Source: Muribaculaceae bacterium (GTDB taxonomy: Bacteria; Bacteroidota; Bacteroidia; Bacteroidales; Muribaculaceae). Taken from it: a stretch of DNA of 64,000 nt. The translations under genes were made by a program, and so were the position numbers. Location: NCBI GenBank assembly GCA_029060725.1, contig JAIDTL010000035.1, forward strand, positions 31,633-95,632. The letters run 5' to 3'. The notes under the pieces are model-generated. The model was not told where the DNA came from. It saw only the letters and a list, made by a program, of their open reading frames with translations, and did no database searches. Shown here one piece after another: positions 36,901 to 46,296 of the stretch. Each line of letters starts with the position of its first letter. Position 1 is the first letter of the stretch.

Positions 36901-38599
36901 TATTATCGTATGATACAGTAGTAGACCATGAAGATACGCCAATTTTGTTTTCACCTCCATTTATAAGATTTCCTGATTCAGTCCACTTCACATTCTGCTT
37001 GCCAAGATATTGAGGCATAAGTTTCTGAACATAATAGGAAGGAGTGCCAAAAGATGACTCGTGGTTAAAGCGTATCATGTCAGGAAGCCAACCACCGCCA
37101 CGCTCCTCATGGTAGAAAATCGGTGCGTATGAAGCCATCACGCAAATATCTGAATTATTTTCCAAACCTTGCATATATACGGCTTCTCCAAGGGCTGCTC
37201 GAAGATGTCCGTTGGTGCCGTACCCGTCAGTCACTGCATATTCACCCACGTATACTTTCGGCCCGCTACGGTCGTAAGAGTCATACTTGGAATATCGCTG
37301 TTCAAACCATTTGGGAGTACGGTAGTAGTGCTCGTCTACCATCTCCACCGGGAAGGAATTGCGCCAAGATGGATCGTCAGTACCCCAAGCCTCAACGTTT
37401 CCGATAAGTGTTACTTCAGGATATTTCGCTTTGATTGCATCATAAAAAGCCTTGTAGCGTTCAGGGTAGTGGTCGCTTCTGTCATCATCGAAGTTATAGT
37501 TTTCATTTCCAATTTCGAGCAGTCGCATGTTGAATGGTTCAGGATGACCATTTTCCGCACGCTTTGCACCCCAGTAAGTGTTGATATCTCCATTGCAATA
37601 TTCCAAAGCATCGAGCGCTTCCTGGATATATTCATCGATATCGGTATAGTCTTTGATCCAGCCATGACCGATACCTACATTGACAACGAATAGAGGTTCG
37701 GCACCAAGATCTTCTGTAAGCTGAAGGAATTCATGAAATCCGAGACCGTCTGTGGATGGATAGCCCCAGTTGGCATTGAAGTGACCGGGACGTTCTTCAA
37801 TAGGACCGATAGTCTTTTTCCATTCGAAACGGCGCTGACCTTCAAGGGTGCCGTCTCCTTCAATGTAGCATCCTCCGGGGAATCTCACGAATTTTGGCTT
37901 GAGTCCTTCGAGCATTTTTGCAAGATCTTCACGGCATCCGTTTTCCCTGTCCATATAGGTCTTTGGGAATAGGCTTACCATACCGACCGTCACAGCCCCG
38001 GCATTGCTGAAAGTCAGATTGAAAGTGCATTTACCTGAATACTGATCTGTTTCAGGCGCATTCACGGGAATAGTGATTTTCTGCCATTTGCAGTCAAGGT
38101 CTATATCAGCAGTTCCTGATGCTACGGAGTTTCCATTTTCAGTGATAGATCCTGTGACTTTACCCTTATATCCATTGTCGCTCTTTAGCCAAACTGTAAG
38201 ATTGAAAGTATCTCCTCCACGGCATGGGATTCCCCAATAGCCGGTATTAGAAATTCCTTCATCAGCTCCGTTAAGCTTCAAATTGAGAGCTGCATGACGG
38301 TTTTCATTCATCAGATTAGCTCTTGTGATTGACATTGAAGCTTTTCCTATTGCCGACCAATAGTCTGGTGATGATGCGTCTTCAAAGCATCTGTTTCGGA
38401 TAAGTTCGGCATACAGGCCTCCATCTCCGGCATTGTTGATTTCTTCATAGAAGATGCCATACTGCAAAGGACTTATCATCGGTCCTCTTTTTGCGGCATC
38501 AAAATTAAGTGTCACTTGTGAAGAAATTCCAAGTGGAATCGCAGCAGCTAACAGTGTACCTGCTAACGATGAGATTAATTTTTGTCGCATATATTTCAA
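33980..38599 (-). CDS. Secreted bimodular GH51-like alpha-L-arabinofuranosidase plus GH43-like arabinosidase
   Basis: N-terminal ISPLQYGIFYEEINNAGDGGLYAELIRNRCFE, RFPGGCYIEGD, LEIGNENYNFDDD; second catalytic-like module RDAYLGRGQGSQEYFMVTTDM, RVWAPQFIWDA, SLIDADIVF; tail GLEKGIYLIGNKKIIIK. Confidence 0.85.
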   Translation of the reverse strand: MKYMRQKLISSLAGTLLAAAIPLGISSQVTLNFDAAKRGPMISPLQYGIFYEEINNAGDGGLYAELIRNRCFEDASSPDYWSAIGKASMSITRANLMNENRHAALNLKLNGADEGISNTGYWGIPCRGGDTFNLTVWLKSDNGYKGKVTGSITENGNSVASGTADIDLDCKWQKITIPVNAPETDQYSGKCTFNLTFSNAGAVTVGMVSLFPKTYMDRENGCREDLAKMLEGLKPKFVRFPGGCYIEGDGTLEGQRRFEWKKTIGPIEERPGHFNANWGYPSTDGLGFHEFLQLTEDLGAEPLFVVNVGIGHGWIKDYTDIDEYIQEALDALEYCNGDINTYWGAKRAENGHPEPFNMRLLEIGNENYNFDDDRSDHYPERYKAFYDAIKAKYPEVTLIGNVEAWGTDDPSWRNSFPVEMVDEHYYRTPKWFEQRYSKYDSYDRSGPKVYVGEYAVTDGYGTNGHLRAALGEAVYMQGLENNSDICVMASYAPIFYHEERGGGWLPDMIRFNHESSFGTPSYYVQKLMPQYLGKQNVKWTESGNLINGGENKIGVSSWSTTVSYDNIKVMDMDGKILLEEDFSGEAGNWDLPSSGWSIKDGQLCQQNSSEQGRIAFCNTVLPSSYVLELDATKKSGAEGFLVAVNLADRDNYIWWNIGGWNNGQHGLQVCTNGTKSDYDLKAGNIQSGKTYRIRMEVEGTRIKCYLDGELIHDLTLPSERKVYVSSSIDDANKVMYVKLVNTRDQASEVVLNMANARILNADLTLLTSASDTDENTMENPYKVAPLSANTILAEGNALKYEAPAYSLSILTIALDDIDFTPTVWKAATEEQLNALKEELTSISQKLNWLHQSTSLPVMTSSGIQLQWETPDGGPLMIAVTSNRHSAQLEITSPNSTDKTIDAGTIAVIAKFPDGAEGTVKLPVSLAPADNWYGYLYTYMNSGKEITNMALGDKEGLGKRFEQLLDGEEIFNTAELASIEGGTRDAYLGRGQGSQEYFMVTTDMCNAKSGKWNNYGMDLLRSYDLVHWESSVFDFRKGKTIFSDSDATTDCYKTDEEYAKIDRVWAPQFIWDATANNGEGAYLVYYSLLSSNDWDHYDRMYYSYADKDFKTLTQPRLLMDPGVSLIDADIVFNEYDGLYHMLVKRTGAGVASTGIFEYTSPTLTGSKWTEIGKVDDQNTTQVEAPTQIRRIGEDVYNMYFMRFDGDYNYKVADMDYDGLKTGLSVRLAGTGAFQHGSVIYVDKDEYDMLQLYSSVKGLLRQAKNAKETGTTSTFNDAIDYTEKVLAENRTVSSLLEALPAAHDMLIAANGKYLAEGEKLENGYIDITHLMKNSSFDNNVNTGWSGTAFTAVSNNVAEHFSRVFDTYQVLKAMPSGTYRLEAQAFYRYGLPATAQPAHNDGTEEILATLYINENTKPVMSLYDEEYSNYPNNMYSAATAFNNDHKYSDNNVELIMEQPGDIRVGIRKLEMVDGDWTIFDNFRLFYKPETDAVDIISMNPDAIVNVYSTDGTLIKNDVKASNATEGLEKGIYLIGNKKIIIK

Positions 38600-38621
38600 T
38601 AGTTAGGTTTTTATTCCGGAT

Positions 38622-38630
38622 GCAAATATA
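38622..38630 (-). promoter_or_regulatory. -7 box (TATATTTGC) for the GH51/GH43 gene
   Basis: Plus strand GCAAATATA 23 bp upstream of the start. Confidence 0.45.
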
Positions 38631-38665
38631 ATAAAGATTTGATAATTTGACAAATAATACTAAAA

Positions 38666-40081
38666 TTATGTGCGATCTTTGAAGTAAGAATATGTTGACT
38701 GCACTTTCCTCACAAAGTTAACAGTCTCTTTCCCTCGGAAATATCCATTTTTTACTACAGGATCGCGGTAATATGCCGGTTTCGACTTCATGATCGCTGC
38801 CACCTCTACATTGTCGTCCCATTTCTGCGAATTGAGCCCATATTTATTAGCAAGCGCAATCGCGTCAAGGATATGTCCTGGACCTGAATTATATGAAGCA
38901 AGTATGAAATTTTCTCTTTCAATCGGATCCGGCACCTTCTTTTCAAACAGATTGTTCAGATCCGACAATATATTAATTGCGACATCTACACATTTCGACG
39001 GATTGAGCATTTCTTCAGGAGTATAATCGTAAGATTCCGCTGTGCGAGGCATCACCTGCATTATGCCCATGGCACCCGCCCAACTTCTTACATCTGCATC
39101 AAAATGAGACTCCACGTAAGCAATAGCAGCAATAAGTCGCCAGTCAAGACCTGATTTCTTTGCGGCAGCCTTGAAGACATTATCATAGTTGGATATTCGG
39201 CCATCTGTAAATGTAAGCAGCCTAAGATCTTCTAAATCATCATGTGGACCATCAAAGAATTCAAGCTTGGAAAGATGATAATATTTTTTGAATAAGTCCC
39301 TCTCATCATTCTTTTCATCGGCAAACCATTTGTCGAGAGCTTTGGCAATACCTTGAGATTCTGATGCCACGGCCCAACGTGAGTATTGATCAAGACTGAC
39401 TTTGACAGATATATCGAGACCCGGATAATAGGAGAGAGCCGCTTCAGCTACATCTGAGTCAACAATTGTCAATGGAATCTCACCTTTCCATACCATATTC
39501 AGCAAGTCATCGTCGCTTATTGTATCTTTCGCTACAGTCTTTATTTTGATTCCTCCTCCTATTTCTTCATCAAGATTTATGATTCGATAATAATATTTTG
39601 AATCATTTTGTACCGATACTTCGCGACCAACAAGATCTGTAACATCTTTTACAACAGAATCTTTTGACAAATCAATGTTTTGCACCAGAACTTGGTTGCT
39701 CACATTGCGAGGTCCGCAAAGTAGCACACGGTCTTGAAACTCAGCTGTGACAGGCACAGGGCTCGCCAGTACATCTATTTTCCCTTCATCAAGCCATTGT
39801 ATCATTTCAGATATTGTGCCGCCTACAATAACTTTGAATTCAATTCCATAAAATTTTGTGAATCTTGACATCAATTCATAATCATATCCCATTGGGGTGC
39901 CACGATAGTCAAAATAGGTGGTTGGGGAGTTGAGCATACCTACACGTAAGGTGTCAGGAAGCTGGACATGCATCCCATCAAGATCTATTTCATGTCCTTT
40001 CTTGCGTCCGCACTGACAGGATGTCATAACAAATGCAGATATTATAAATATAATGGTGGCAAAAGTCTTTAGTTTTTTCAT
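38666..40081 (-). CDS. MltF-like lytic transglycosylase: solute-binding domain plus SLT domain
   Basis: Likely start ATG at 40081 (MKKLKTFATIIFIISAFVMTSC lipobox); SBP-3-like region, then IAAIAYVESHFDADVRSWAGAMGIMQVMPRTAESYDY. Confidence 0.85.
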   Translation of the reverse strand: MKKLKTFATIIFIISAFVMTSCQCGRKKGHEIDLDGMHVQLPDTLRVGMLNSPTTYFDYRGTPMGYDYELMSRFTKFYGIEFKVIVGGTISEMIQWLDEGKIDVLASPVPVTAEFQDRVLLCGPRNVSNQVLVQNIDLSKDSVVKDVTDLVGREVSVQNDSKYYYRIINLDEEIGGGIKIKTVAKDTISDDDLLNMVWKGEIPLTIVDSDVAEAALSYYPGLDISVKVSLDQYSRWAVASESQGIAKALDKWFADEKNDERDLFKKYYHLSKLEFFDGPHDDLEDLRLLTFTDGRISNYDNVFKAAAKKSGLDWRLIAAIAYVESHFDADVRSWAGAMGIMQVMPRTAESYDYTPEEMLNPSKCVDVAINILSDLNNLFEKKVPDPIERENFILASYNSGPGHILDAIALANKYGLNSQKWDDNVEVAAIMKSKPAYYRDPVVKNGYFRGKETVNFVRKVQSTYSYFKDRT

Positions 40082-40149
40082 GACATTAGTCTTTTTTTGA
40101 ATATCCGGTATGTTGCTCATTCTTTGCCTATTTCATCACCTTAGTAACT

Positions 40150-40158
40150 GCAAAGATA
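40150..40158 (-). promoter_or_regulatory. -7 box (TATCTTTGC) upstream of the MltF-like gene
   Basis: Plus strand GCAAAGATA; another candidate, GCAAATTTA, at 40182-40190. Confidence 0.4.
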
Positions 40159-40370
40159 AGTGATTATATTTATTTTTGAATGCAAATTTACTAAAACTCT
40201 TTTGATTATGCAAAATTTTAGTAATTATTTAACTGATATATGATTTGTAAGTTTGTAATATTGGGTTATAAAATTCTTATTATGACATAATAAAAATTTT
40301 GATGTGTAGAAATAAATGTTAAAAAATTAGAAAAATAGACTTTTTATGTAAAAATTTCACAAATTTCTAT

Positions 40371-40379
40371 TAATTTTGC
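40371..40379 (+). promoter_or_regulatory. -7 box (TAATTTTGC) for hppA
   Basis: About 70 bp upstream of the hppA ATG. Confidence 0.5.
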
Positions 40380-40447
40380 ACCGAATTTTTGCAAATTCAA
40401 AATAACTAATTTTTAATAACTCATCAACAACTTTTTTAGGTATTACA

Positions 40448-42691
40448 ATGGTTAATAATCTATTTTGGCTTGTGCCCGCTTCTTCAGTAGTAGCATTAGC
40501 GCTCGCTTTTTATTTTTTCCGTTGGATGAAAGGTCAGGATGAGGGCACGGACACTATGAAGAAGATCGCTTCTCATGTGCGTCAAGGAGCCATGTCCTAC
40601 CTGCGTCAGCAATACAAGATAGTGACAGTGGTGTTCCTCTGCCTTGTAGTGCTTTTCTCCATTATGGCATACGGTTTTCACGTTCAGAATGAATGGGTGC
40701 CCGTTGCATTCCTCACCGGTGGTTTCTTTTCCGGGCTTGCCGGTTTCTTGGGAATGAAGACGGCTACATACGCATCTGCCCGCACTGCCAATGCTGCCCG
40801 CGAATCACTAAACTCCGGTCTTAAAGTGGCATTCCGTTCCGGTGCTGTAATGGGTCTGGTAGTGGTCGGTCTTGGTCTTCTTGATATCTCTTTCTGGTAT
40901 CTAATCCTCAATTGGGCTATTGATCTTCCTGATACACAGAAACTCACAATGATCACTACTACAATGCTTACCTTCGGTATGGGTGCAAGTACGCAGGCTC
41001 TGTTCGCGCGTGTAGGTGGTGGCATATATACAAAGGCTGCCGACGTAGGTGCTGACCTTGTAGGCAAAGTCGAGGCTGGAATTCCGGAAGACGATCCTCG
41101 TAATCCTGCCACAATCGCAGACAATGTAGGTGACAATGTAGGTGATGTAGCCGGTATGGGTGCGGATCTTTATGAGTCATATTGCGGGTCAATCCTTGCA
41201 ACAGCTGCTCTTGGTGCAGCTGCCGGTGCCGTTGGTTTTATGGATGTGGAAGCAGGAAGCGTAGCCCTTCAGACTAAGGCGGTCATGGCTCCAATGCTAA
41301 TTGCTGCTGTCGGCATTCTTTTGTCGATTATTGGAATCTTTGCAGTGAAGACGAAGGAAAACGCTACAATGAAGAATCTTCTTGGAGCCCTTGCCACAGG
41401 TACAAACCTCAGTTCTGCACTCATTGTTGCTGCTACATTCCTCATCATGTGGGCGCTTGAGATTCCCAATTGGATCAATCTTTCACTCTCTGTAGTAGTA
41501 GGTCTTTTCGTTGGTATTGTAATTGGTCAAGCTACAGAATATTACACATCTCAGTCTTACAAACCTACTAAGAAACTTGCTGAAAGCGGAACTACCGGGC
41601 CTGCTACAGTAATTATTTCCGGTGTTGGTCTTGGTATGATCTCTACTGCAGTGCCTGTGATTGCTGTTGTATTTGGTATTATCATGAGCTATTACCTTGC
41701 ATCCGGTTTTGATTTCGCTAACATTTCATGGGGCCTTTATGGTATAGGTATAGCTGCCGTCGGTATGCTTTCAACTCTTGGTATCACTCTTGCTACAGAT
41801 GCTTACGGACCTATCGCTGACAATGCAGGTGGAAATGCTGAAATGAGTAGTCTTGGCGAAAATGTTCGCAAGCGCACAGATGCTCTCGACTCGCTTGGCA
41901 ACACTACTGCAGCTACAGGTAAGGGTTTTGCTATCGGTTCTGCCGCTCTCACAGGTCTTGCTCTTCTTGCTTCATACGTCGAAGAAATCCGTATGGGTCT
42001 TCACCACATCGGACAAGAGTTCATCCAAGTTGGCACTACTATCGACCCTGTAAGCAATCTTGAGATACCGCGTATGATAGCTTTGAATCAAGCTACATTC
42101 CGAGATTTTATGGTGGCATACGATGTCAATCTAATGAACCCTATGGTACTTTCCGGTATGTTTATTGGTGCCATGATGGCATTCCTTTTCTGTGGTCTGA
42201 CTATGAATGCTGTAGGTCGTGCCGCTTCTCACATGGTTGAGGAAGTTCGTCGTCAGTTCCGTGAAATAAAGGGAATTCTTACCGGTCAAGCAGAACCTGA
42301 TTATGCTCGCTGTGTGCAGATTTCTACAAAGGGTGCTCAGCGTGAGATGGTATTCCCATCACTGCTTGCTATAGCTGTTCCTATTATCGTAGGTCTAATA
42401 TTCGGGGTTCCAGGAGTCATCGGTCTTCTTATCGGTGGTCTTTCAGCAGGATTTGTATTGGCTGTATTCATGGCAAACTCAGGTGGTGCTTGGGATAACG
42501 CCAAGAAATATATTGAAGAAGGTAACTTCGGTGGCAAAGGAAGTGAAGTTCATAAGGCGACAGTTGTTGGCGACACCGTCGGTGACCCATTCAAGGATAC
42601 ATCCGGTCCAAGTCTTAACATCCTCATCAAATTGATGTCGATGGTAGCAATTGTAATGGCTGGCCTTACGGTTTCCTGGAGTCTTTTCTAA
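40448..42691 (+). CDS. hppA: Membrane-bound ion-translocating pyrophosphatase (K+-dependent type)
   Basis: [73 protein letters not shown]. Confidence 0.95.
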   Translation: MVNNLFWLVPASSVVALALAFYFFRWMKGQDEGTDTMKKIASHVRQGAMSYLRQQYKIVTVVFLCLVVLFSIMAYGFHVQNEWVPVAFLTGGFFSGLAGFLGMKTATYASARTANAARESLNSGLKVAFRSGAVMGLVVVGLGLLDISFWYLILNWAIDLPDTQKLTMITTTMLTFGMGASTQALFARVGGGIYTKAADVGADLVGKVEAGIPEDDPRNPATIADNVGDNVGDVAGMGADLYESYCGSILATAALGAAAGAVGFMDVEAGSVALQTKAVMAPMLIAAVGILLSIIGIFAVKTKENATMKNLLGALATGTNLSSALIVAATFLIMWALEIPNWINLSLSVVVGLFVGIVIGQATEYYTSQSYKPTKKLAESGTTGPATVIISGVGLGMISTAVPVIAVVFGIIMSYYLASGFDFANISWGLYGIGIAAVGMLSTLGITLATDAYGPIADNAGGNAEMSSLGENVRKRTDALDSLGNTTAATGKGFAIGSAALTGLALLASYVEEIRMGLHHIGQEFIQVGTTIDPVSNLEIPRMIALNQATFRDFMVAYDVNLMNPMVLSGMFIGAMMAFLFCGLTMNAVGRAASHMVEEVRRQFREIKGILTGQAEPDYARCVQISTKGAQREMVFPSLLAIAVPIIVGLIFGVPGVIGLLIGGLSAGFVLAVFMANSGGAWDNAKKYIEEGNFGGKGSEVHKATVVGDTVGDPFKDTSGPSLNILIKLMSMVAIVMAGLTVSWSLF

Positions 42692-42708
42692 AAACATAAT
42701 AATAAATG

Positions 42709-42748
42709 AAAAAAAGGAGTCAAGCAAAACAACTTGACTCCTTTTTTT
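42709..42748 (+). terminator. Rho-independent terminator after hppA
   Basis: AAAAAGGAGTCAAG-caaaacaa-CTTGACTCCTTTTTTT. Confidence 0.88.
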
Positions 42749-42827
42749 ATATGACTCCAAGATCCCAATCTAAAGGATTTCATTGCTTCCCAGACTATTT
42801 GGGGTGATGTTAGAATTTGCATAAAGA

Positions 42828-45800
42828 TTACGGAATAACGATTTTTGATCGTCCTTCTCCAAAACTATGAAGCTGTATTTGACAATCTATCTGCTCTGTA
42901 AGTTCTTCGCGGTGGGAGATGACTCCAACACGTCTGCCGGACTGACCATTGATCTCAGGTAATCGCCTCAGAGTACTCATCACCATATCGAGACTCTTTG
43001 CGTCGAGAGTTCCGAATCCTTCATCAATGAAGAGAATATCTACATTCATATCAGGTCTGTTCATTGCCGACAAGGCAAGAGAAAGAGCAAGAGAGATCAT
43101 AAATCGTTCCCCTCCTGAAAGGACAGTTACGCTACGAGGTTCGTTATTGTTATAGCGGTCTTTGACGAGAATTGACAGATGCTCATTTTCATCGCTGCAA
43201 GTGAGTATATAATGGTCGGTGATCTGACGTAGATATATATTGGCGTTATTTAGAAGTGGACGCAGTATATGCGACTGTACAAGGGTCCTAAACCGTGTGC
43301 CTCCGAAATAGCGATTCATTATTACCCATTTTTCCATTCGGACTCTTTTGTTTTCAAGTTCGATTCGATGGCTATCGGTCTCTTTTCTAATTTTAGCATT
43401 TGCATCTAATTTTTCCTTTATTACACCAAGGCTTAGCGAAAGCTCACGATATTGATTTTCGAGCGACTCTAAGCGTGCCTTAAGGATATCCGGATTTTCA
43501 ATCTCAGACTCATCTTTGATGTGCAGAGCTGTCATATTCTCTTGTTTTTTCTTAGATGCCTCTTCAAGACGAGTAGCAAGACTTTGTCTTTCTTTGACAT
43601 GAATATCTTGCTTCTTTCTCATGATTTGTATTTCATCAGTCGCTTTGATTAGCTGCCGCAGAGTGGCTTCAGTTGTTCCACTCTTAACATAATAATCAAG
43701 CAGCCTTTTATCCCTATCATGGATTAATGATTCATTGTCAGCAATTCTGTACTTAATTGTCTCAATTAAGATATGGAAATCGTACCAAATTTTCTGAATG
43801 TCATCTGTCTTGATACTATTAAAATTTTCTGACTTTGACTTTGATTCTAAAGGCTCATAATCTTTCAGAAGCATCAAAAGTTTTTCTTTTATATTGGCGA
43901 TTGATTCCAAATTCTTGAGATTAGCTTTGTAGTCAGCTTCTTCTTTTGTAAATGCAGTAATTTTCTCTGAATAGTTATCTGCATCTTTTTTTAGCTGACC
44001 GGCAATACTGATTGGGTCTTTATTCCATTCGCTGTCATAAATATTTAGGTTTTTAGAGAGCAAAAGGAGCAAATCATTCTTTTCATTTTTCAGTTCGATT
44101 GCTCTATCCTTAGAATGCTTTATGGTCTGATCTTTTTGCGCAAGAGTTCGAAGTGAATCTTGTAGTTTTCTGTCTTCTGCTTTTAGCCCATCGTCAATGG
44201 AAGTCTTGCGCTTGATGAGTTCGTCAATCTCCTTTTGAATTTTCTCTGCACGCTCCAAAAGTTGGGAATTGCTTTTTATTATACTCTCAATAGATGATAT
44301 TTCATCAGCTATAGTCTCCTTTAGATTGTCTGTAGGGCTTAGGTCGAGCTTAATGACAGTTTGTTTTATATCATTCTCATTTTTGCATATCTTATTCTTG
44401 CGTTTCTTTAGATCATTTTCTTTGGCTTTCAGTTCGCCTGAAAGGATGTCAAGATCTCTCTTTGCCTCATCAGCTCTTTTTTTAGACGATGCATAAGAGG
44501 CTGCACATTTTTTCTTTTCCTCTTCAAGAGGGAAAAGAATTTTGGAAAAATAATTTTCGTTGTTCCATTCTTGGAATTTATCTTCAATTGATTGTCCGCA
44601 AAGAGGGCAATGCGTTGCATGTTCTTCTGCAAGCTGGCGTCTTATTGCCTTGAAATTATCCTCTACACACTGAAGCATTGTCCTATATCGACTTTCTGAC
44701 TCTTCTTTTTCCTTTTCTAACTTGCCGCATTCAGCTGAAGCCTTTTCTGAAATATCTGTCAGTTTTGACAGGGATTTGACAATTTTTGAGATTTCCTTTT
44801 CGGTTTTGTTACTCTCTTCTATTTCAGTGTATACTGCTTCTAAACGAGAAGAAAGGTCCTTTAAGCAAGATTGTCTCTTCACCATTTTGTCTTTTTCTTC
44901 TCGAAGCAAAGATGGTTTTAAAGCATCTCGTTCATTAGTTTTCTCATCAATTATAGTTTGGCTTTCAGCACAGCGCTTATTCATTTCAGCTACTATGCCT
45001 TTCTGCGACGAGATTGTTTGTATAAGGACTTCTAACTCTGCATTGACTTTTTCTATTTCACGTTCTTTCTTATTTATCTCTTCGCCTATCGTTACAAATC
45101 GCTTAATATTATTGATTACGGCTGAAGACATTGCAAAGAGTTCCTTAAGCGGAGCTTGGCGTTCTATCCAAAGTCTTTGCTGCTCAAGGTTAGCAAATGT
45201 CATTTTAGCATCTTGTTCACGTTTGGATAAGTCGTCAGAAAGTAATATAAAATATGTTTTCTTTTCTTGAAGAGTTTTTTTATCGGCATCAAGAGAATCT
45301 GTAGCTTTTATTTTGTCGGAAAGTAATTCTCTATAAGTTGTCGTAGTATCCCAGAGATTAAGGATAGCGTTTCTTTCCTTATAGTCTACGGACTCCTCAA
45401 GTTCCCTTAATCTTTTGCTTTCTTCTTGTAGGCCGGTCAATTCTTTATTGACATTTATGAGATCTTCGGTATTTTTAATACATTGTCGAATTCTTTCTGT
45501 CTCTTTATGGCACGCTGCGGCTTGAGCCACCTTTACAGATTGGTCTTCAGTCAATTTGTCAATAGTTTCCTTGTCGAGTATCTTTTTACTTAGCTCATCA
45601 TATATCTTCTTGCTTGTCTCATATTCTTGCTTAGAAGTCTTGAAAATGGTGGTTATGGCATCTCCATAACGTGAAAAGATATCAGTTGCCGTAAGTTGCT
45701 CAAGTATTCGTTCCCTCTCTTCTTTTTTGCCAGTAAGGAACGTCTCAAACTGACCTTGCGCAAGCATAGCCATTCTGCTGAACTGCTCAAAAGTCAGACC

Positions 45801-46283
45801 GACTGCACTTTGTATTTTCTCTCTTATTTCTTCTTTCTTATTTTCTATTATTTGAGAGTCACCGATTTTTAAAGTCCATTCCGGTTTCCGATAATTACAA
45901 TGAGAAGTTCTTCCAAGAGAATAGCGGGAAACGTAATCAACATTGTCATTTCCGGTAAAATAAAGCTCGCTATAACAGTCATCTTTCCATGAAATACCAA
46001 TCCTTGTATATTGAGTGATGTCGTTGACCGAAATTTCTTCACCGTCATTGTTGCGATAGTTATTGTTTTTAATTCCGTTTACGCTCTTGACTCGAGGAGT
46101 TGTACCATATAGTGACATTGAAATGCAGTCAAGGATGACAGATTTTCCAGATCCGGTATCACCGGTAATAAGGAAAAGAGACGCAGGTCTTCCTGAGTCA
46201 TGGTCGATAAGATCCTTTTCGAAATCGATTTCACCTTCTTCGATTGAAGCTATATTGCGGATTATAAGTCGTTTTATTTTCAT
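42828..46283 (-). CDS. sbcC: SbcC exonuclease subunit (SMC-like)
   Basis: MKIKRLIIRNIASIEEGEIDFE start (ATG 46283; ORF opens at 46355); GDTGSGKSVILD, CPLCG zinc hook, LSGGERFMISLALSLAL, LFIDEGFGTLD. Confidence 0.92.
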   Translation of the reverse strand: MKIKRLIIRNIASIEEGEIDFEKDLIDHDSGRPASLFLITGDTGSGKSVILDCISMSLYGTTPRVKSVNGIKNNNYRNNDGEEISVNDITQYTRIGISWKDDCYSELYFTGNDNVDYVSRYSLGRTSHCNYRKPEWTLKIGDSQIIENKKEEIREKIQSAVGLTFEQFSRMAMLAQGQFETFLTGKKEERERILEQLTATDIFSRYGDAITTIFKTSKQEYETSKKIYDELSKKILDKETIDKLTEDQSVKVAQAAACHKETERIRQCIKNTEDLINVNKELTGLQEESKRLRELEESVDYKERNAILNLWDTTTTYRELLSDKIKATDSLDADKKTLQEKKTYFILLSDDLSKREQDAKMTFANLEQQRLWIERQAPLKELFAMSSAVINNIKRFVTIGEEINKKEREIEKVNAELEVLIQTISSQKGIVAEMNKRCAESQTIIDEKTNERDALKPSLLREEKDKMVKRQSCLKDLSSRLEAVYTEIEESNKTEKEISKIVKSLSKLTDISEKASAECGKLEKEKEESESRYRTMLQCVEDNFKAIRRQLAEEHATHCPLCGQSIEDKFQEWNNENYFSKILFPLEEEKKKCAASYASSKKRADEAKRDLDILSGELKAKENDLKKRKNKICKNENDIKQTVIKLDLSPTDNLKETIADEISSIESIIKSNSQLLERAEKIQKEIDELIKRKTSIDDGLKAEDRKLQDSLRTLAQKDQTIKHSKDRAIELKNEKNDLLLLLSKNLNIYDSEWNKDPISIAGQLKKDADNYSEKITAFTKEEADYKANLKNLESIANIKEKLLMLLKDYEPLESKSKSENFNSIKTDDIQKIWYDFHILIETIKYRIADNESLIHDRDKRLLDYYVKSGTTEATLRQLIKATDEIQIMRKKQDIHVKERQSLATRLEEASKKKQENMTALHIKDESEIENPDILKARLESLENQYRELSLSLGVIKEKLDANAKIRKETDSHRIELENKRVRMEKWVIMNRYFGGTRFRTLVQSHILRPLLNNANIYLRQITDHYILTCSDENEHLSILVKDRYNNNEPRSVTVLSGGERFMISLALSLALSAMNRPDMNVDILFIDEGFGTLDAKSLDMVMSTLRRLPEINGQSGRRVGVISHREELTEQIDCQIQLHSFGEGRSKIVIP

Positions 46284-46296
46284 ATTTTCGTATATC

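Noticed and set aside
37169-37693. Plus-strand 174-aa ORF inside the GH51/GH43 gene
   Set aside because: Antisense to conserved GH51 catalytic sequence; no supporting signal.
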